From VRUE01 sp963702705 (GTDB lineage: Bacteria; Actinomycetota; Thermoleophilia; Solirubrobacterales; 70-9), in assembly GCA_963702705.1 (NCBI GenBank), contig CAVPDR010000007.1, forward strand, positions 124,001-188,000: 64,000 nucleotides of DNA, written 5' to 3'. The translations under genes were made by a program, and so were the position numbers. Below, in pieces: positions 20,832 through 29,338 of the stretch. Position 1 is the first letter of the stretch. Each line of letters starts with the position of its first letter. Below the pieces are notes generated by a model. It was not told the origin of the DNA. It was given only the letters and a program-made list of their open reading frames with translations, and did no database searches.

Positions 20832-21081
20832 CGTTCGACATTCTAGACCGTAGGCGCTGGCCACTCCCGAAGGGCAGGAGCGCGATTCTGTCTGAAATGG
20901 AGTCCTTCGTCTGGAAACCTACGGCCCCAGGTTGGCTATCGAGAGCGGCCGCTAGCCGTAAAGAATCGGGCACCTTGCCGGCAATCCAGTTGATCGAAAA
21001 GAGAGTGGGTTGGCGACGTGCAGTGGAGTGCCCCGCTTTGACGGACACCTGAACGCTGGGTCGTCTGACCCGGCAGGAAGG

Positions 21082-21389
21082 ATGTCCAGAGATGGAAAAG
21101 AGAGGGAGGGTCGGGCGTACCCGCCTGAGTTCCGCCGCGAGGCCGTCGAGCTTTACCGCTCTTCGGGAAGTCGCTGAGGGTGATTGCCGAAGAGCTGGGG
21201 ATCTCGATCGAGTCGCTGCGATCCTGGAATAAACAGTTCGAGGTAGACGTCGGCGAGCGGGAGGGCCTCACCTCGGATGAGCGCGAGGAGCTGCGAGAGC
21301 TGCGTCGCAAGATCAAGCGGCTCGAGCAGGAGCGGGAGATCCTCAAGCGAGCCGCGGTCTTCTTCGCAAGGGAGACCGAGACCCGGTGA
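21082..21389 (+). pseudogene. IS3-family transposase OrfA, frameshifted
   Basis: From ATG 21082 (GGAAGG upstream) the frame reads AYPPEFRREAVELYRSSG, then stops at 21177; with one base added in the GGGAAG at about 21166 it continues KSLRVIAEELGISIESLRSW and the leucine-zipper-like RRKIKRLEQEREILKRAA to a TGA at 21389. The 308-nt length is 3n-1. HTH plus coiled coil is the normal OrfA design; OrfA ends overlapping OrfB by GTGA. Confidence 0.8.
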
Positions 21390-22120
21390 GCATCTACCGG
21401 ATGATCTCGGCGGAGAAGGCCCGCTTCCCGGTCTCCTTGCAGTGCGAGCTGCTCGGTGTCAGCAGCTCGGGCTACTACGAGTGGTTGCGCCGGGGGCCGA
21501 GCGATCGCGAGATCGCCGACGAGCTGCTCACCGCGAAGATTCGCGAGATCCACAAGCGGGCAAGGGGCATCTACGGCGCCAGGCGCGTTTATGCCGAGTT
21601 GCGCTGGGCCACAGCATAAGGGTGTCCAGAAAGCGGGTAGAGCGCCTGATGCGTCAGGCTGGGATCTCCGGCCTGGTGACCCGAAAGCGCGGGCGCAGAC
21701 GGTTCGCGTGCTCGGGGTGCGAGTTGCCGATGACCTGGTCCGTCGTGGCTTTCGGTCGGTCCCAACGTGCTTTGGGTCGCCGACATCACCTACCTCTGGA
21801 CCTGGGAGGGCTGGCTTTACCTGGCCGCAGTCCAAGGCGCCTTCTCGCGATCGATCGTCGGCTGGTCTATGGCCAACCACATGCGGGCTGAGCTCGTCAC
21901 CGACGCCCTGGGGATGGGGCTCTCGCGCCGGCGCCCCGGTGCCGGGCTAATTCACCACTCCGACCAGGGCGCCCAGTATGTCTCACTCGCATTCGGCCAA
22001 CAGGCTCGCGACGCAGGCATCGCCGTCTCGATGGGCTCCAAAGGCGATTGCTTCGATAACGCCGTCGCCGAGAGCTTCTTCGCCACCTCAAAAGATGAAA
22101 AAAGAAGAGTCGACCTAATC
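21386..22120 (+). pseudogene. IS3-family transposase OrfB (integrase core), frameshifted and truncated
   Basis: Pieces in three frames: SIYRMISAEKARFPVSLQCE to GARRVYAELRW; then SIRVSRKRVERLMRQAGISG; then VLWVADITYLWTWEG (first catalytic Asp), IHHSDQGAQY (second Asp) and DNAVAESFFATSK (Glu), the DDE triad of the rve integrase core. Shifts occur near 21610, 21690 and 21765. The end after SKDE is deleted. Not functional as it stands. Confidence 0.8.
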
Positions 22121-22148
22121 AAGCGTGTCCGGAGAAGCGGGGCACTCC

Positions 22149-22309
22149 AGCTTGCCCGGGCAGAAGCTCGCTGGGAGGAAGACGAATTAGGCTGACCGAG
22201 GTGCCCGCGGAAGTTGTGCCAGCGGTTTTGAGCCGGGCCAGGTCTGACGGAGCCCATTTTGGTGTCATTGTGTACCGCAAGAGGCGGCGGGCTGGCCACG
22301 AAAAATCGG
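22149..22309. other. Spacer between IS remnant and module B
   Basis: No supported gene. It may hold remains of another insertion, but I could not match its short open frames to a transposase. Confidence 0.4.
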
Positions 22310-22473
22310 CGCACCCTAAATTTTCGAACTTTTCAGGAAGATGGCGGCCCCAAGCCCTCTTCAATACGATAGAACACTCGGCGCATACCGAATTAGATTT
22401 TCGGTGTTTCACGACAATCGATCATTGACGGCGCGGATCGCCTACGGCGATTCCACCAAGGGGGAGGGGTTCT
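22310..22473 (+). promoter_or_regulatory. Upstream module B, shared with the Rhs locus
   Basis: GCACCCTAAATTTTCGAAC and CTTTTCAGGAAGA (22310-22340), then CGATAGAACACTCGGCGCAT and TTAGATTTTCGG, ending in GGGAGGGG before the GTG at 22474. Same order and spacing as module A at 11996-12155, with scattered differences. A third partial copy is at 25147. Confidence 0.65.
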
Positions 22474-23524
22474 GTGAAGGGGATCAGGTTCGGAGGGGCG
22501 ATCACGATCAGGAGTGTTTGCGCAGTGGTCACCGTTGCGGCGTTGATCGGTCCCGTGAGCGCGTGTGCCTCGCCTGTGCCACCGGAAGGCCCGTGGCTGG
22601 CCTTCCCAGCAGGCGATGCGCTAGGGCTGTCAGGCGTCGGTATTAAAGGGATGGCGGCCGACGGCTCAGGTCGCGTCGTTATTTCGGGCGGGTACGAAGC
22701 GGACATTGTGCCGGACCCATTTTCGACGATCAGTTGGTCAGCGGACGGCGCATGGCTTGCGTTCGGCGGATCCAAAGGCCCCAGGAAAGGCATATATGAG
22801 CTTCATCCGGATGGCAGCGGTACGCGCTTTCTTCACGGCACGGACGGGGGCAAAAACCCCGTCTTTTCCCCCGATGGAAGCAAGCTGGCCTTTGTCCGAA
22901 GCAACCTCAAGGTCGGGGCCGCGACGACTTGGCTAGCGGACGCCGACGGTAGGAAGGCGGTTCGATTGACCCCTCGGAGCAGGGCCGTTGAATACCTTCC
23001 GTCGTCGTTTTCGCCCGATGGCTCGGTTCTGGCGGTAACCCGCAAAGCTCTGAGAACGAATAGCTCGAAGAGTGTTGCTATTCGCGCTCAGCGGGCGTCC
23101 GGAGGTTCGGGTCTTGGCTCGGGGGGCATCCGAAGCGACCTTCTCGCCGGACGGTTCGAAGATCGCACTCGTCCGTCAGGCGGTCGCTCACCATCGAAAG
23201 TACCCAGCGCTGGTCAACAAGGACCTCTACGTCATGAGTGCCGACGGCAGCTCAATTGAGGCGGTTGCACCCACCCGCCACTTGGCCGAGACGCACCCTA
23301 GCTGGGACCCTTCAGGGGAGAGGCTTGCGTTCAACTCGTACCACATCAGCAAGCGCCCAATCGAAGAGATCTTCAACGAACTCTTTCCCTTTGGCAACTC
23401 GATCATGGAGGTCAACACCGATGGGAGTTGTAAGCACAAGATGCTTTCGTTGCGAAACGGCGCCGTTGGCGGACCGGTGTGGAGGCCGGGGCCAGGCCGC
23501 GAGGCGGGCCGGATCGAATGCTGA
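22474..23524 (+). pseudogene. TolB-like beta-propeller lipoprotein, one-base frameshift
   Basis: GTG 22474 gives VKGIRFGGAITIRSVCAV and a hydrophobic stretch ending GPVSAC, a plausible lipobox. PD40/WD40-like blades follow: SADGAWLAFGGSKG, FSPDGSKLAFVRSN, FSPDGSVLAVTRKA. Near 23070 the frame must shift by one base to continue with VRVLARGASEATFSPDGSKI, MSADGSSIEAVAP and WDPSGERLAFNSY to a TGA at 23524. Total length is 3n+1, as in the damaged housekeeping genes, so the gene may be intact in the organism. Role unknown; shares its promoter module and signal start with the Rhs toxin gene. Confidence 0.7.
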
Positions 23525-23787
23525 CGGTTGCGGCTCATGGCGGGTACACCGTGATGGAACGCATGCTTGTGTTGATCATCCTCGTCGTGGTGGTGGGAGT
23601 TCCCGCTGGAATCACATGGAGCAAGGGCCAGCGGGCGGCGTTCTTTCTCGGCTTCCTCCTTATGGGCATGATCTGGGTGGTTGCTGCCTGTCGGCTCGCT
23701 CGCCCCTCGTCATGGTGGGCCCGCCGCTTCTATGGTCCGGAGAAGATGCAGCGAGCGAGAGCTCGGTTCGGTCTCGGAACGCCATGA
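23518..23787 (+). CDS. Small membrane protein
   Basis: 89 residues from ATG 23518, which overlaps the stop of the TolB-like gene, or 77 from ATG 23554. Two hydrophobic helices: VLIILVVVVGVPAGITW and FFLGFLLMGMIWVVAACRLA. Ends in ATGA overlap with the next gene, so the three small genes to 25.0 kb probably form one operon. Function unknown. Confidence 0.6.
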   Translation: MLTVAAHGGYTVMERMLVLIILVVVVGVPAGITWSKGQRAAFFLGFLLMGMIWVVAACRLARPSSWWARRFYGPEKMQRARARFGLGTP

Positions 23788-24146
23788 GCGATTTGCGGAA
23801 GGTTCCATGGCCGCTATGGGTGTTTGCCGCTCTGGCGCTCATCCCCGCGATCCTGATCGAGGTTGAGGTTCACGGACCGATCGCGGCAAAGGTGCTCTAC
23901 CCCGCCCTCGTGCTCGCTTGGCTCTTCTTTCTCCTCAAGGGTGTGCGCTGGGTCTGGATTTCCACCGTGGCGGTCACCGCTTTGGGCCTTGTGCCCGATC
24001 TGATTGTTGGCTCTGTCACATGGCGAGGATTCGCGGAGTGGGCGATTACCATCGGGCTGCTCCTGCTCCCTGTTACTCGTCGCTATTTTGCGAGCGAACC
24101 CGCTGTGGGGGGCGCTACCGAAGCTTCCTCTTTCCGATCTCGTTAA
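23784..24146 (+). CDS. Four-helix small membrane protein
   Basis: 120 residues; ATG overlaps the previous stop (ATGA). Hydrophobic segments PLWVFAALALIPAILIEV, LYPALVLAWLFFLL, VWISTVAVTALGLVPDLIV and WAITIGLLLLPVTRRYF. Similar in style to the candidate immunity protein at 17950 (both have a VWI/VWV membrane core near the middle). Function unknown. Confidence 0.6.
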   Translation: MSDLRKVPWPLWVFAALALIPAILIEVEVHGPIAAKVLYPALVLAWLFFLLKGVRWVWISTVAVTALGLVPDLIVGSVTWRGFAEWAITIGLLLLPVTRRYFASEPAVGGATEASSFRSR

Positions 24147-24157
24147 CCTGGATTGCC

Positions 24158-25027
24158 GTGGGTATGGAGACTGGACAGACTCGAGGCGACGGCGCCCCTG
24201 CCGAGGGGAAGATGGAACGGGGTTGGCGCCTGACCAAGACGGCATGGGCGCTGATCCGGAGAGACCCGACGATGGTCTCCATCGCGCTGATGGGTGCCGG
24301 CTGCGGGCTGGCGGCAACTGCCGCGCTTCTCTACTTCTCCGGCTACCTCAGCTCGCCGACTCATTCGCGGGGCAACCTGGCGCTGGCGGCGGTCATTGGG
24401 ATCTACCCAATGACCTTCCTCAGTGTCTTCTTCAACGTTGCTTTGGCCGGAGCCGCCGCAGCCAGCTTTGATGGCCGGTCGATTGGTGTCCAGGAGGCGC
24501 TTGCTATCTCCTGGAAGAGGCTGGGCCGGATTGCGCAGTGGTCGCTGCTAGCGGCCGGAGTGGGGCTCGTCTTGGAGCAGATCGCTTCGCGGATTCCCGG
24601 CGCCGGCCGGCTCGCGTCCTGGCTGCTTGGCGCCGCTTGGAGCCTGGCGACGATCTTTGCCGTGCCGCTGCTGGCGCTTGAGGGCGCTGGACCCCTCGAT
24701 ACAGCCAAAGAGTCAGTCCACCTGATCAAGAGCAAGTGGGGAGAGGGGGTTACGGGGTTGGCCGGTATCGGCCTCTGGACCGTCTTCGCACTGATCCCGG
24801 TCGGGGTCATCTTCGGGATTGGACTCAGCGTGAGAGGTGGCGACGCGACCCTCGGTGCCGCGCTGATCGCGATCGCGGTCGGGGCGATCCTGCTGGTCTC
24901 CGCTGCCTCACTCGCCACCCAACAGGTCTTCTCGGTGGCTCTCTACCGCTACGCCAAGGGCGCCGAGGTCGGCGGTTTCGCCATCGCTGACCTCGAGGAT
25001 CCGTTCCGCCGCCGCGGCCGGGCCTGA
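24158..25027 (+). CDS. Multi-helix membrane protein (DUF6159-like)
   Basis: 289 residues, about six transmembrane helices (ALMGAGCGLAATAALLYF, LAAVIGIYPMTFLSVFFNVA, ATIFAVPLLALEG..). Features such as GVQEALAISWKRLGRI, TAKESVHLIKSKWGEGV and QQVFSVALYRYAKG resemble the glycerophosphodiester-type DUF6159 membrane proteins of actinobacteria. Start: GTG 24158 with TAACCT 8 nt upstream (leaderless type), or ATG 24164. Intracellular side charged N-terminus. Function unknown. Confidence 0.7.
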   Translation: MGMETGQTRGDGAPAEGKMERGWRLTKTAWALIRRDPTMVSIALMGAGCGLAATAALLYFSGYLSSPTHSRGNLALAAVIGIYPMTFLSVFFNVALAGAAAASFDGRSIGVQEALAISWKRLGRIAQWSLLAAGVGLVLEQIASRIPGAGRLASWLLGAAWSLATIFAVPLLALEGAGPLDTAKESVHLIKSKWGEGVTGLAGIGLWTVFALIPVGVIFGIGLSVRGGDATLGAALIAIAVGAILLVSAASLATQQVFSVALYRYAKGAEVGGFAIADLEDPFRRRGRA

Positions 25028-25146
25028 ACGGGCCTCCCGGCTCGCATCAGCGAGCTTTTACCCGCCGGTACCGCAACTGCAGGCCTGATGCAATTCGCGC
25101 TGGCCGACATCCACCTTGGGTGTCAGTAGGAGACGCGAAAATCTCC

Positions 25147-25170
25147 CGCACCTAAATTTTCGAAGTTTTT
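25147..25170 (+). repeat. Third, partial copy of the shared upstream module
   Basis: CGCACCTAAATTTTCGAAG followed by an AGGAAG a little later, matching the heads of modules A (11996) and B (22310), including the preceding GCGAAAA. No matching gene follows on the plus strand, so it may be a remnant of a third locus or an island boundary repeat. Confidence 0.5.
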
Positions 25171-25205
25171 ACTTCGCCCAGGAAGCGAAGGCGCCGTCAC
25201 CTAAT

Positions 25206-25328
25206 TCAACGTGGCGGGAAGTTGCGGGGGTCTCGCTCGGGCTCGTGCCAAAGAACGCCGGCGTGCCAAACGTAGAACTCTCCGGGGACGAGCAAGAGGC
25301 CAACTACCGCCAAGACGATTTCAACCAT
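25206..25328 (-). CDS. Possible 40-residue single-span membrane protein
   Basis: MVEIVLAVVGLLLVPGEFYV plus WHAGVLWHEPERDPRN. The ATG at 25328 overlaps the stop of the upstream gene by a few bases, suggesting coupling. One transmembrane helix; no family recognised. Confidence 0.4.
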   Translation of the reverse strand: MVEIVLAVVGLLLVPGEFYVWHAGVLWHEPERDPRNFPPR

Positions 25329-26063
25329 AGTCAGGAGCCCAGGTTTCTCTTGCCACGTTGACCCTGTCTGCATCCGCGGCAAGTGAATCGGTTGGTTGAA
25401 CCTGCCAGGCCTCGAGGTCGGGGGACTCGACGATTGCCTCGATGAGGCCGGTGGTGCCTCCAACGAGAGTGGAGTCGAAGTCGACCTCGCTGGCAACGAG
25501 CCATGAGTGATCGGCGGGCCAGATCAGGTTAGGCGCGAGCCAGTTGTATGAGATCTGACCAACCGCGGATAGAGGGCCAGCGAGAACGATGTGGTCCCGT
25601 TCGGCGGGGAGCTGGAGAAGCGGCTGCAGCTTGTCGGCCGAGAAGGAATCCTCCCATCCCTGGATCGTGCAGAGGCCGAAGAAGCAGTAGGTGGGGTCCG
25701 CCGTGTGGGCGGCAAGGATCCCGCAGAGTGCGTCAAGCGTCCCGATCTCCATTGCGCCAATCGACGGGTCCGATCCCGACCAATTCGCCCGGTCCAGGTT
25801 GCGTGAGCTCTGGAGTTCATCGGCGTCGGCGAGCCCAAGGATCGCGTGCCACTGCATCTCGCGATGCGGAACGGTCCGCACGCTTTCGCCACATCCGCCC
25901 AATTGACCGGATTCCCCTCAGGGTCCGATGCGGGGTGGAAGGCACGGGCGTATGCCTCAAAATCTTTCGGCACCTGGAGCAGGGGTCGAAGGCGATCGGC
26001 TGTCTCGGGACGAGTGGGGATGAGGTCCGCCTGCGCAATGGATTGCAGCTCGCGGCCCCTCAC
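25321..26063 (-). pseudogene. Hypothetical actinobacterial protein, one base missing
   Basis: From GTG 26063 the frame reads VRGRELQSIAQADLIPTRPE and DFEAYARAFHPASDPEGNPV to about 25885; the continuation TVPHREMQWHAILGLADADE and WPADHSWLVASEVDFDSTLV lies in the next frame and ends at 25321. Total 743 nt is 3n-1. The WPADHSWxVAxEVDFDSTLVGG segment recurs in unnamed actinobacterial proteins as far as I recall; no function known. Head-to-head with the MNT gene, 17 nt between starts. Confidence 0.55.
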
Positions 26064-26080
26064 TCGGCTACCGTGTTCGC

Positions 26081-26404
26081 ATGGCTTCACGTGAGTTGAT
26101 CGAGCGGGCCGGAAAGGCCTTGGCTGAGGCTGCCGGCGCAGACTCCAAGGTGATCCTGTTTGGCTCCTACGCACGCGGCGAGCAGCGGCAGGACAGCGAC
26201 CTCGATTTCCTGGTGATCGAGCCTGAGGTTGACGATCACTTCGGCGAGTCGGCTCGGCTTGCCCGGCTCGTTGGGGAGCTTGGCGTGCCGGCGGACGTGC
26301 TGGTCGCCAGCGAAGCCCATATACACGAATGGGGGGGACTGTCGGGCACGATGATCCACGACGCCCTGGCCGAGGGAAGGATCGTCGGTGGCCGAACCGC
26401 GTAG
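26081..26404 (+). CDS. MNT-type nucleotidyltransferase (antitoxin of a HEPN-MNT pair)
   Basis: 107 residues of the minimal nucleotidyltransferase family. VILFGSYARGEQRQDSDLDFLV carries the GSxxxG and the DxD metal-binding aspartates (residues about 24-45). In HEPN-MNT modules such proteins neutralise a HEPN RNase, in known cases by AMPylating it. Leaderless start: TACCGT at 26069-26074 lies 6 nt before the ATG. The usual HEPN partner follows but is reduced to a stub, so this antitoxin seems to be an orphan. Confidence 0.8.
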   Translation: MASRELIERAGKALAEAAGADSKVILFGSYARGEQRQDSDLDFLVIEPEVDDHFGESARLARLVGELGVPADVLVASEAHIHEWGGLSGTMIHDALAEGRIVGGRTA

Positions 26405-26459
26405 TGGCGATGAACTCGCCCAGCTGCTGATGGAGAAGGCCACGGGGGATGGAAGCTAA
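26388..26459 (+). pseudogene. Stub of a HEPN-domain toxin
   Basis: GTG 26388 opens a frame overlapping the end of the MNT gene: VAEPRSGDELAQLLMEKATG, stop at 26457. The start resembles the first helix of HEPN proteins paired with MNT genes, but the protein stops after 23 residues where ~100 are expected; the response regulator on the other strand begins its 3' end right here. A deletion has probably removed the toxin. Confidence 0.5.
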
Positions 26460-26824
26460 GCGGTCAATTCCGCAATACACGCAAACAGCCGGTCGAAGTC
26501 GATCGGCTTGGTGATGTAACCGCTCACCTCGACGTCGGTGGCTGCGCCGGCGTCCATTTCGTCCTGGTGGGCGCTGACTATTAGGACCGGGGTTTGCACT
26601 CCGGCGGCGCGGAGCTCGCGCAGGGCGTCGATGCCGGACTTGCGCGGCATCATCGCGTCGAGCAGGAGGATGTCCGGCGGCGGCTCGCCGTCGCGTCCCA
26701 TCAGCTCGATCACCTCGACTCCGTCGGTCGCGGTCACCACTTCGTAGCCCTCCATCTCCAGCCGCGTCCGCATCAGCAGCAGGATCGTCTCGGAGTCGTC
26801 GGCGATCAGCACGCGGTGCGTCAT
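26456..26824 (-). CDS. Stand-alone response regulator receiver domain
   Basis: 122 residues, single CheY-like domain. Acidic pair DD at 9-10, phospho-acceptor Asp at 56 (DILLLDAMMP), conserved Thr/Ser in VLIVSAHQ and the Lys in ITKPIDF. There is no output domain, so it probably acts by protein interaction or as a phosphorelay member. It follows the histidine kinase gene by 2 nt and is surely its partner. Confidence 0.9.
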   Translation of the reverse strand: MTHRVLIADDSETILLLMRTRLEMEGYEVVTATDGVEVIELMGRDGEPPPDILLLDAMMPRKSGIDALRELRAAGVQTPVLIVSAHQDEMDAGAATDVEVSGYITKPIDFDRLFACIAELTA

Positions 26825-26826
26825 AC

Positions 26827-28119
26827 CTATGCCTCTACCCGCTCGGGCTCGCCTGGAGCGGCCGCTTGGCCCGCCGGCAGCAGGATGCGGAAGGTCGAGC
26901 CGCGTCCCGGCGCCGAGTCGGCCCCGATCGTGCCGCCGTGCAGCTCGACCAGGGACTTCGAGATCGCCAGGCCGAGGCCGGTGCCGCCGACGTGCTGCGT
27001 CAGCCCTGCGTCGCCGCGGGTGAAGCGCTCGAATATGTGCTCCAACTGGTCCTCTGCCATGCCAGGGCCGTCATCGCTCACGGCTATCTCCACTGCGCCG
27101 TCGCGGCGTGCCGCCGTCACCTCGATCGTCGCGCCTTCGGGACTGTACTCATGGGCGTTGGTAAGGAGGTTCACGAGCACTTGGCGGATGCGGTCGCGAT
27201 CGACGCTGATCTGGGGCAGGCCCCCCTCGACCTCGCTGTGCAGCGCCTGCTGTGCCGCTTCGGTCTGGCTTCGCATCGTCCGCACCGCGTCCTCAACCAG
27301 CGGCGCGACGCCGGTCGGCGACGGTTTGATCGACAGGCGGCCGGCGTCGCTGCGGGCGAGGTCGAGCAGGTCATTGAGCAGCCGCACCAGGTGGCGCGTG
27401 TTGTCGAGGATGATCTCGACCGTGTCGGCCTGCTTGGGGTCGAGCTTGTCGCGCTCCAGCATCAGCAGCTCGGCGAAGCCCTGCACCGAGGTCAGCGGGC
27501 TGCGCAGCTCGTGCGAGGCGGTGAGGACGAACTCGTCCTTCATCGTTTCCAGCTGGTCGCGCTCGCCGGCCCGGCGCTGCAGCTCGCCGGCCATCTCGTT
27601 GAAGGCGGCGCCCAGGGTCGCGGTCTCGGAGAGGCCGCCGATTTTGACCCGCGTCTCCAGGTCGCCCGCTGCGAGGCGGCCGGAGGCCTCGACCAGCTCC
27701 TCGAGCGGGCGCCGCATCGAGGAGATCAGGCCGCTGAAGAGCAGCGCGGCCCCGGTCAGGCCGGCGATCAGCCCGGCGCCGACCAGCAGCGCCGTATCGC
27801 GGGTCTCGCCGTCGATGTCGTTGCGCAGCGACTGGCGCTTGTGCTGCTCGGCGACGATCGTCGTCCGCGCCGCGCCCGGGTGGTTGCCCGCCGCGAGCCG
27901 GTTGCGCGCGGCGATCTCCACCTGGTAGGAGCGGGCGGTTGCGTTCTCGAAGTCCTGGCGCTGCTGCAGGAAGCGCGCCACGCCGACCACGGCGAGGCCG
28001 GTGAGCACAGCGAAGGCAATGGCAAAGCCAATCGTCAGCCTGTTGGCAAGCGACGGGCTGAGCCGAAGACGGCGTCGTGAATATGCTTGCGCGGCTATGA
28101 GCGACGAGGCTACAGGCAC
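26827..28119 (-). CDS. Sensor histidine kinase
   Basis: 430 residues, membrane. TM1 LTIGFAIAFAVLTGLAVVGV (about 28-48), a ~90-residue periplasmic helical sensor, TM2 LLVGAGLIAGLTGAALLFSG, HAMP (SMRRPLEELVEASGRLAAGD), HisKA with the phospho-His in LTASHELRSPLTSVQGF, and HATPase_c with N box NLLTNAHEYS, G1 DDGPGM and G2 GTGLGLAIS. The ATG at 28119 overlaps the divergent phosphotransferase gene by 23 nt; no alternative start exists before TM1. Operon with the receiver protein downstream. Signal unknown. Confidence 0.88.
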   Translation of the reverse strand: MPVASSLIAAQAYSRRRLRLSPSLANRLTIGFAIAFAVLTGLAVVGVARFLQQRQDFENATARSYQVEIAARNRLAAGNHPGAARTTIVAEQHKRQSLRNDIDGETRDTALLVGAGLIAGLTGAALLFSGLISSMRRPLEELVEASGRLAAGDLETRVKIGGLSETATLGAAFNEMAGELQRRAGERDQLETMKDEFVLTASHELRSPLTSVQGFAELLMLERDKLDPKQADTVEIILDNTRHLVRLLNDLLDLARSDAGRLSIKPSPTGVAPLVEDAVRTMRSQTEAAQQALHSEVEGGLPQISVDRDRIRQVLVNLLTNAHEYSPEGATIEVTAARRDGAVEIAVSDDGPGMAEDQLEHIFERFTRGDAGLTQHVGGTGLGLAISKSLVELHGGTIGADSAPGRGSTFRILLPAGQAAAPGEPERVEA

Positions 28120-29158
28120 GAGCGACGGTACCGCTGAGGCTCCCGAGGGGATCGACCGGAGTGGGGTCGAAGCTTGGTTCGGCGAGAACGTATCCGGGGC
28201 GCAGTTGCCGCTCTCCTTCGACCGTATCTCTGGCGGCCACTCGAACCTGACCTACGGCGTGCGCGACGCCGCCGCGGGCCGTTGGGCGCTGCGCCGGCCG
28301 CCGCTCGGCAAGCGCCTCGGCTCGGCCCACGACATGGGGCGCGAGCACCGCGTCGTCTCGGCGCTGGCGCCGACTCCCGTGCCGGTGGCGCCGATCGCCG
28401 GCTTCTGCGGGGACGAGAGCGTCAACGGCGCCCCCTTCTACGTGATGGAGTTCGTCGAGGGTCCGATCCTGCGCGGCCTGGCCGAGGCGAGCGCCTTCCC
28501 GGACGAGGCGGACCGCAAGGCGATCGGCGAGCGCGTGGTCGACACCCTGGTCGAGATCCACGCGATCGATCCCGACGCCGTCGGCCTCGGCGAGCTGGGC
28601 CGCAAGGAGGACTACGTCGCTCGCCAGCTGCACCGCTGGCAGGGCCAATGGGAGAAGTCGAAGACGCGCGAGCTGCCGGCGATCGACGCCGTCCACGAGC
28701 GCCTCGCGGCGCGCATCCCGGAGCAGGGCCCGGCGACGATCGTCCACGGCGACTACCGGCTCGACAACATGATCTTGACCTCGGGGGGAGAGGTGGCCGC
28801 GGTCGTCGACTGGGAGCTCTGCACCCTCGGCGACCCGCTCGCCGACGTTGGCCTGCTGATGGTCTACTGGCCCGAGCCGGGGGAGGAGCTGGTCGCCCTC
28901 GGCCAGCCGGCGACCCTTGCCCCCGGCTTCCCCAAGCGCGAGGAGCTGAAGGCCCGCTACGCCGAGCGCTCCGGCCGCGATCTAGCCCAGCTCGACTTCT
29001 TCGTCGCCCTCGGCTACTGGAAGCTGGCGATCATCCTCGAGGGCGTCTACGCCCGCTACGCAGCGGGCGGATACGGCAAGGTCGACCCGGGGATCGAAGA
29101 GTTCGCCCGCCTGGTCGAGCGCTTGGCCGAGGCGGCCGACGAAGCCGAGCAGAGTTAG
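28097..29158 (+). CDS. Aminoglycoside-phosphotransferase-fold kinase (ACAD10-like)
   Basis: 353 residues of the APH/choline-kinase fold, close to the phosphotransferases that accompany acyl-CoA dehydrogenases. Visible: ISGGHSNLTYGVRD (ATP loop), IVHGDYRLDNMIL (Brenner motif with catalytic Asp and Asn) and AAVVDWELCTLGDPLADVG (metal-binding Asp). Likely phosphorylates a small hydroxylated metabolite or fatty-acid derivative; substrate unknown. Start ATG 28097 has TATGCT 9 nt upstream. An acyl-CoA dehydrogenase gene is present at 34.3 kb but not adjacent. Confidence 0.85.
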   Translation: MSDEATGTSDGTAEAPEGIDRSGVEAWFGENVSGAQLPLSFDRISGGHSNLTYGVRDAAAGRWALRRPPLGKRLGSAHDMGREHRVVSALAPTPVPVAPIAGFCGDESVNGAPFYVMEFVEGPILRGLAEASAFPDEADRKAIGERVVDTLVEIHAIDPDAVGLGELGRKEDYVARQLHRWQGQWEKSKTRELPAIDAVHERLAARIPEQGPATIVHGDYRLDNMILTSGGEVAAVVDWELCTLGDPLADVGLLMVYWPEPGEELVALGQPATLAPGFPKREELKARYAERSGRDLAQLDFFVALGYWKLAIILEGVYARYAAGGYGKVDPGIEEFARLVERLAEAADEAEQS

Positions 29159-29338
29159 CGCTTTAGGCGTTTCGTCTAATCGTTGGGAGAAAGCAAAAAA
29201 TCTCCTTCGCGGCCGCGGATTCAAGTAGGTTGGCCCCATCGCGGCGTGAAGCCATGGCCGGAATGGACGTAGCCAGGTTTGCGGCGGTCGGCGGACGGAG
29301 GGCGCCGAACTCCCCTCCCGGTTTAAATCGGAGGATTT

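Larger units (their letters stand above)
21025..22148 (+). mobile_element. Degenerate IS3-family insertion sequence
   Basis: Terminal inverted repeats 21025-21047 and 22126-22148 (GGAGTGCCCCGCTT..CGGACA) match at 20 of 23 positions. Inside are OrfA and OrfB of an IS3-family transposase, both frameshifted. The right end truncates OrfB: after AESFFATSKDE the sequence runs almost at once into the inverted repeat, so about 100-150 nt of the integrase C-terminus are missing. No target duplication is visible. An inactive copy that could still be moved by an active relative. Confidence 0.85.

Noticed and set aside
20865..21020. Extension of the Hydin-like gene upstream to 21.0 kb
   Set aside because: The signal peptide starts at 20831 and the region above contains no conserved coding pattern; the -10 box supports the shorter form.
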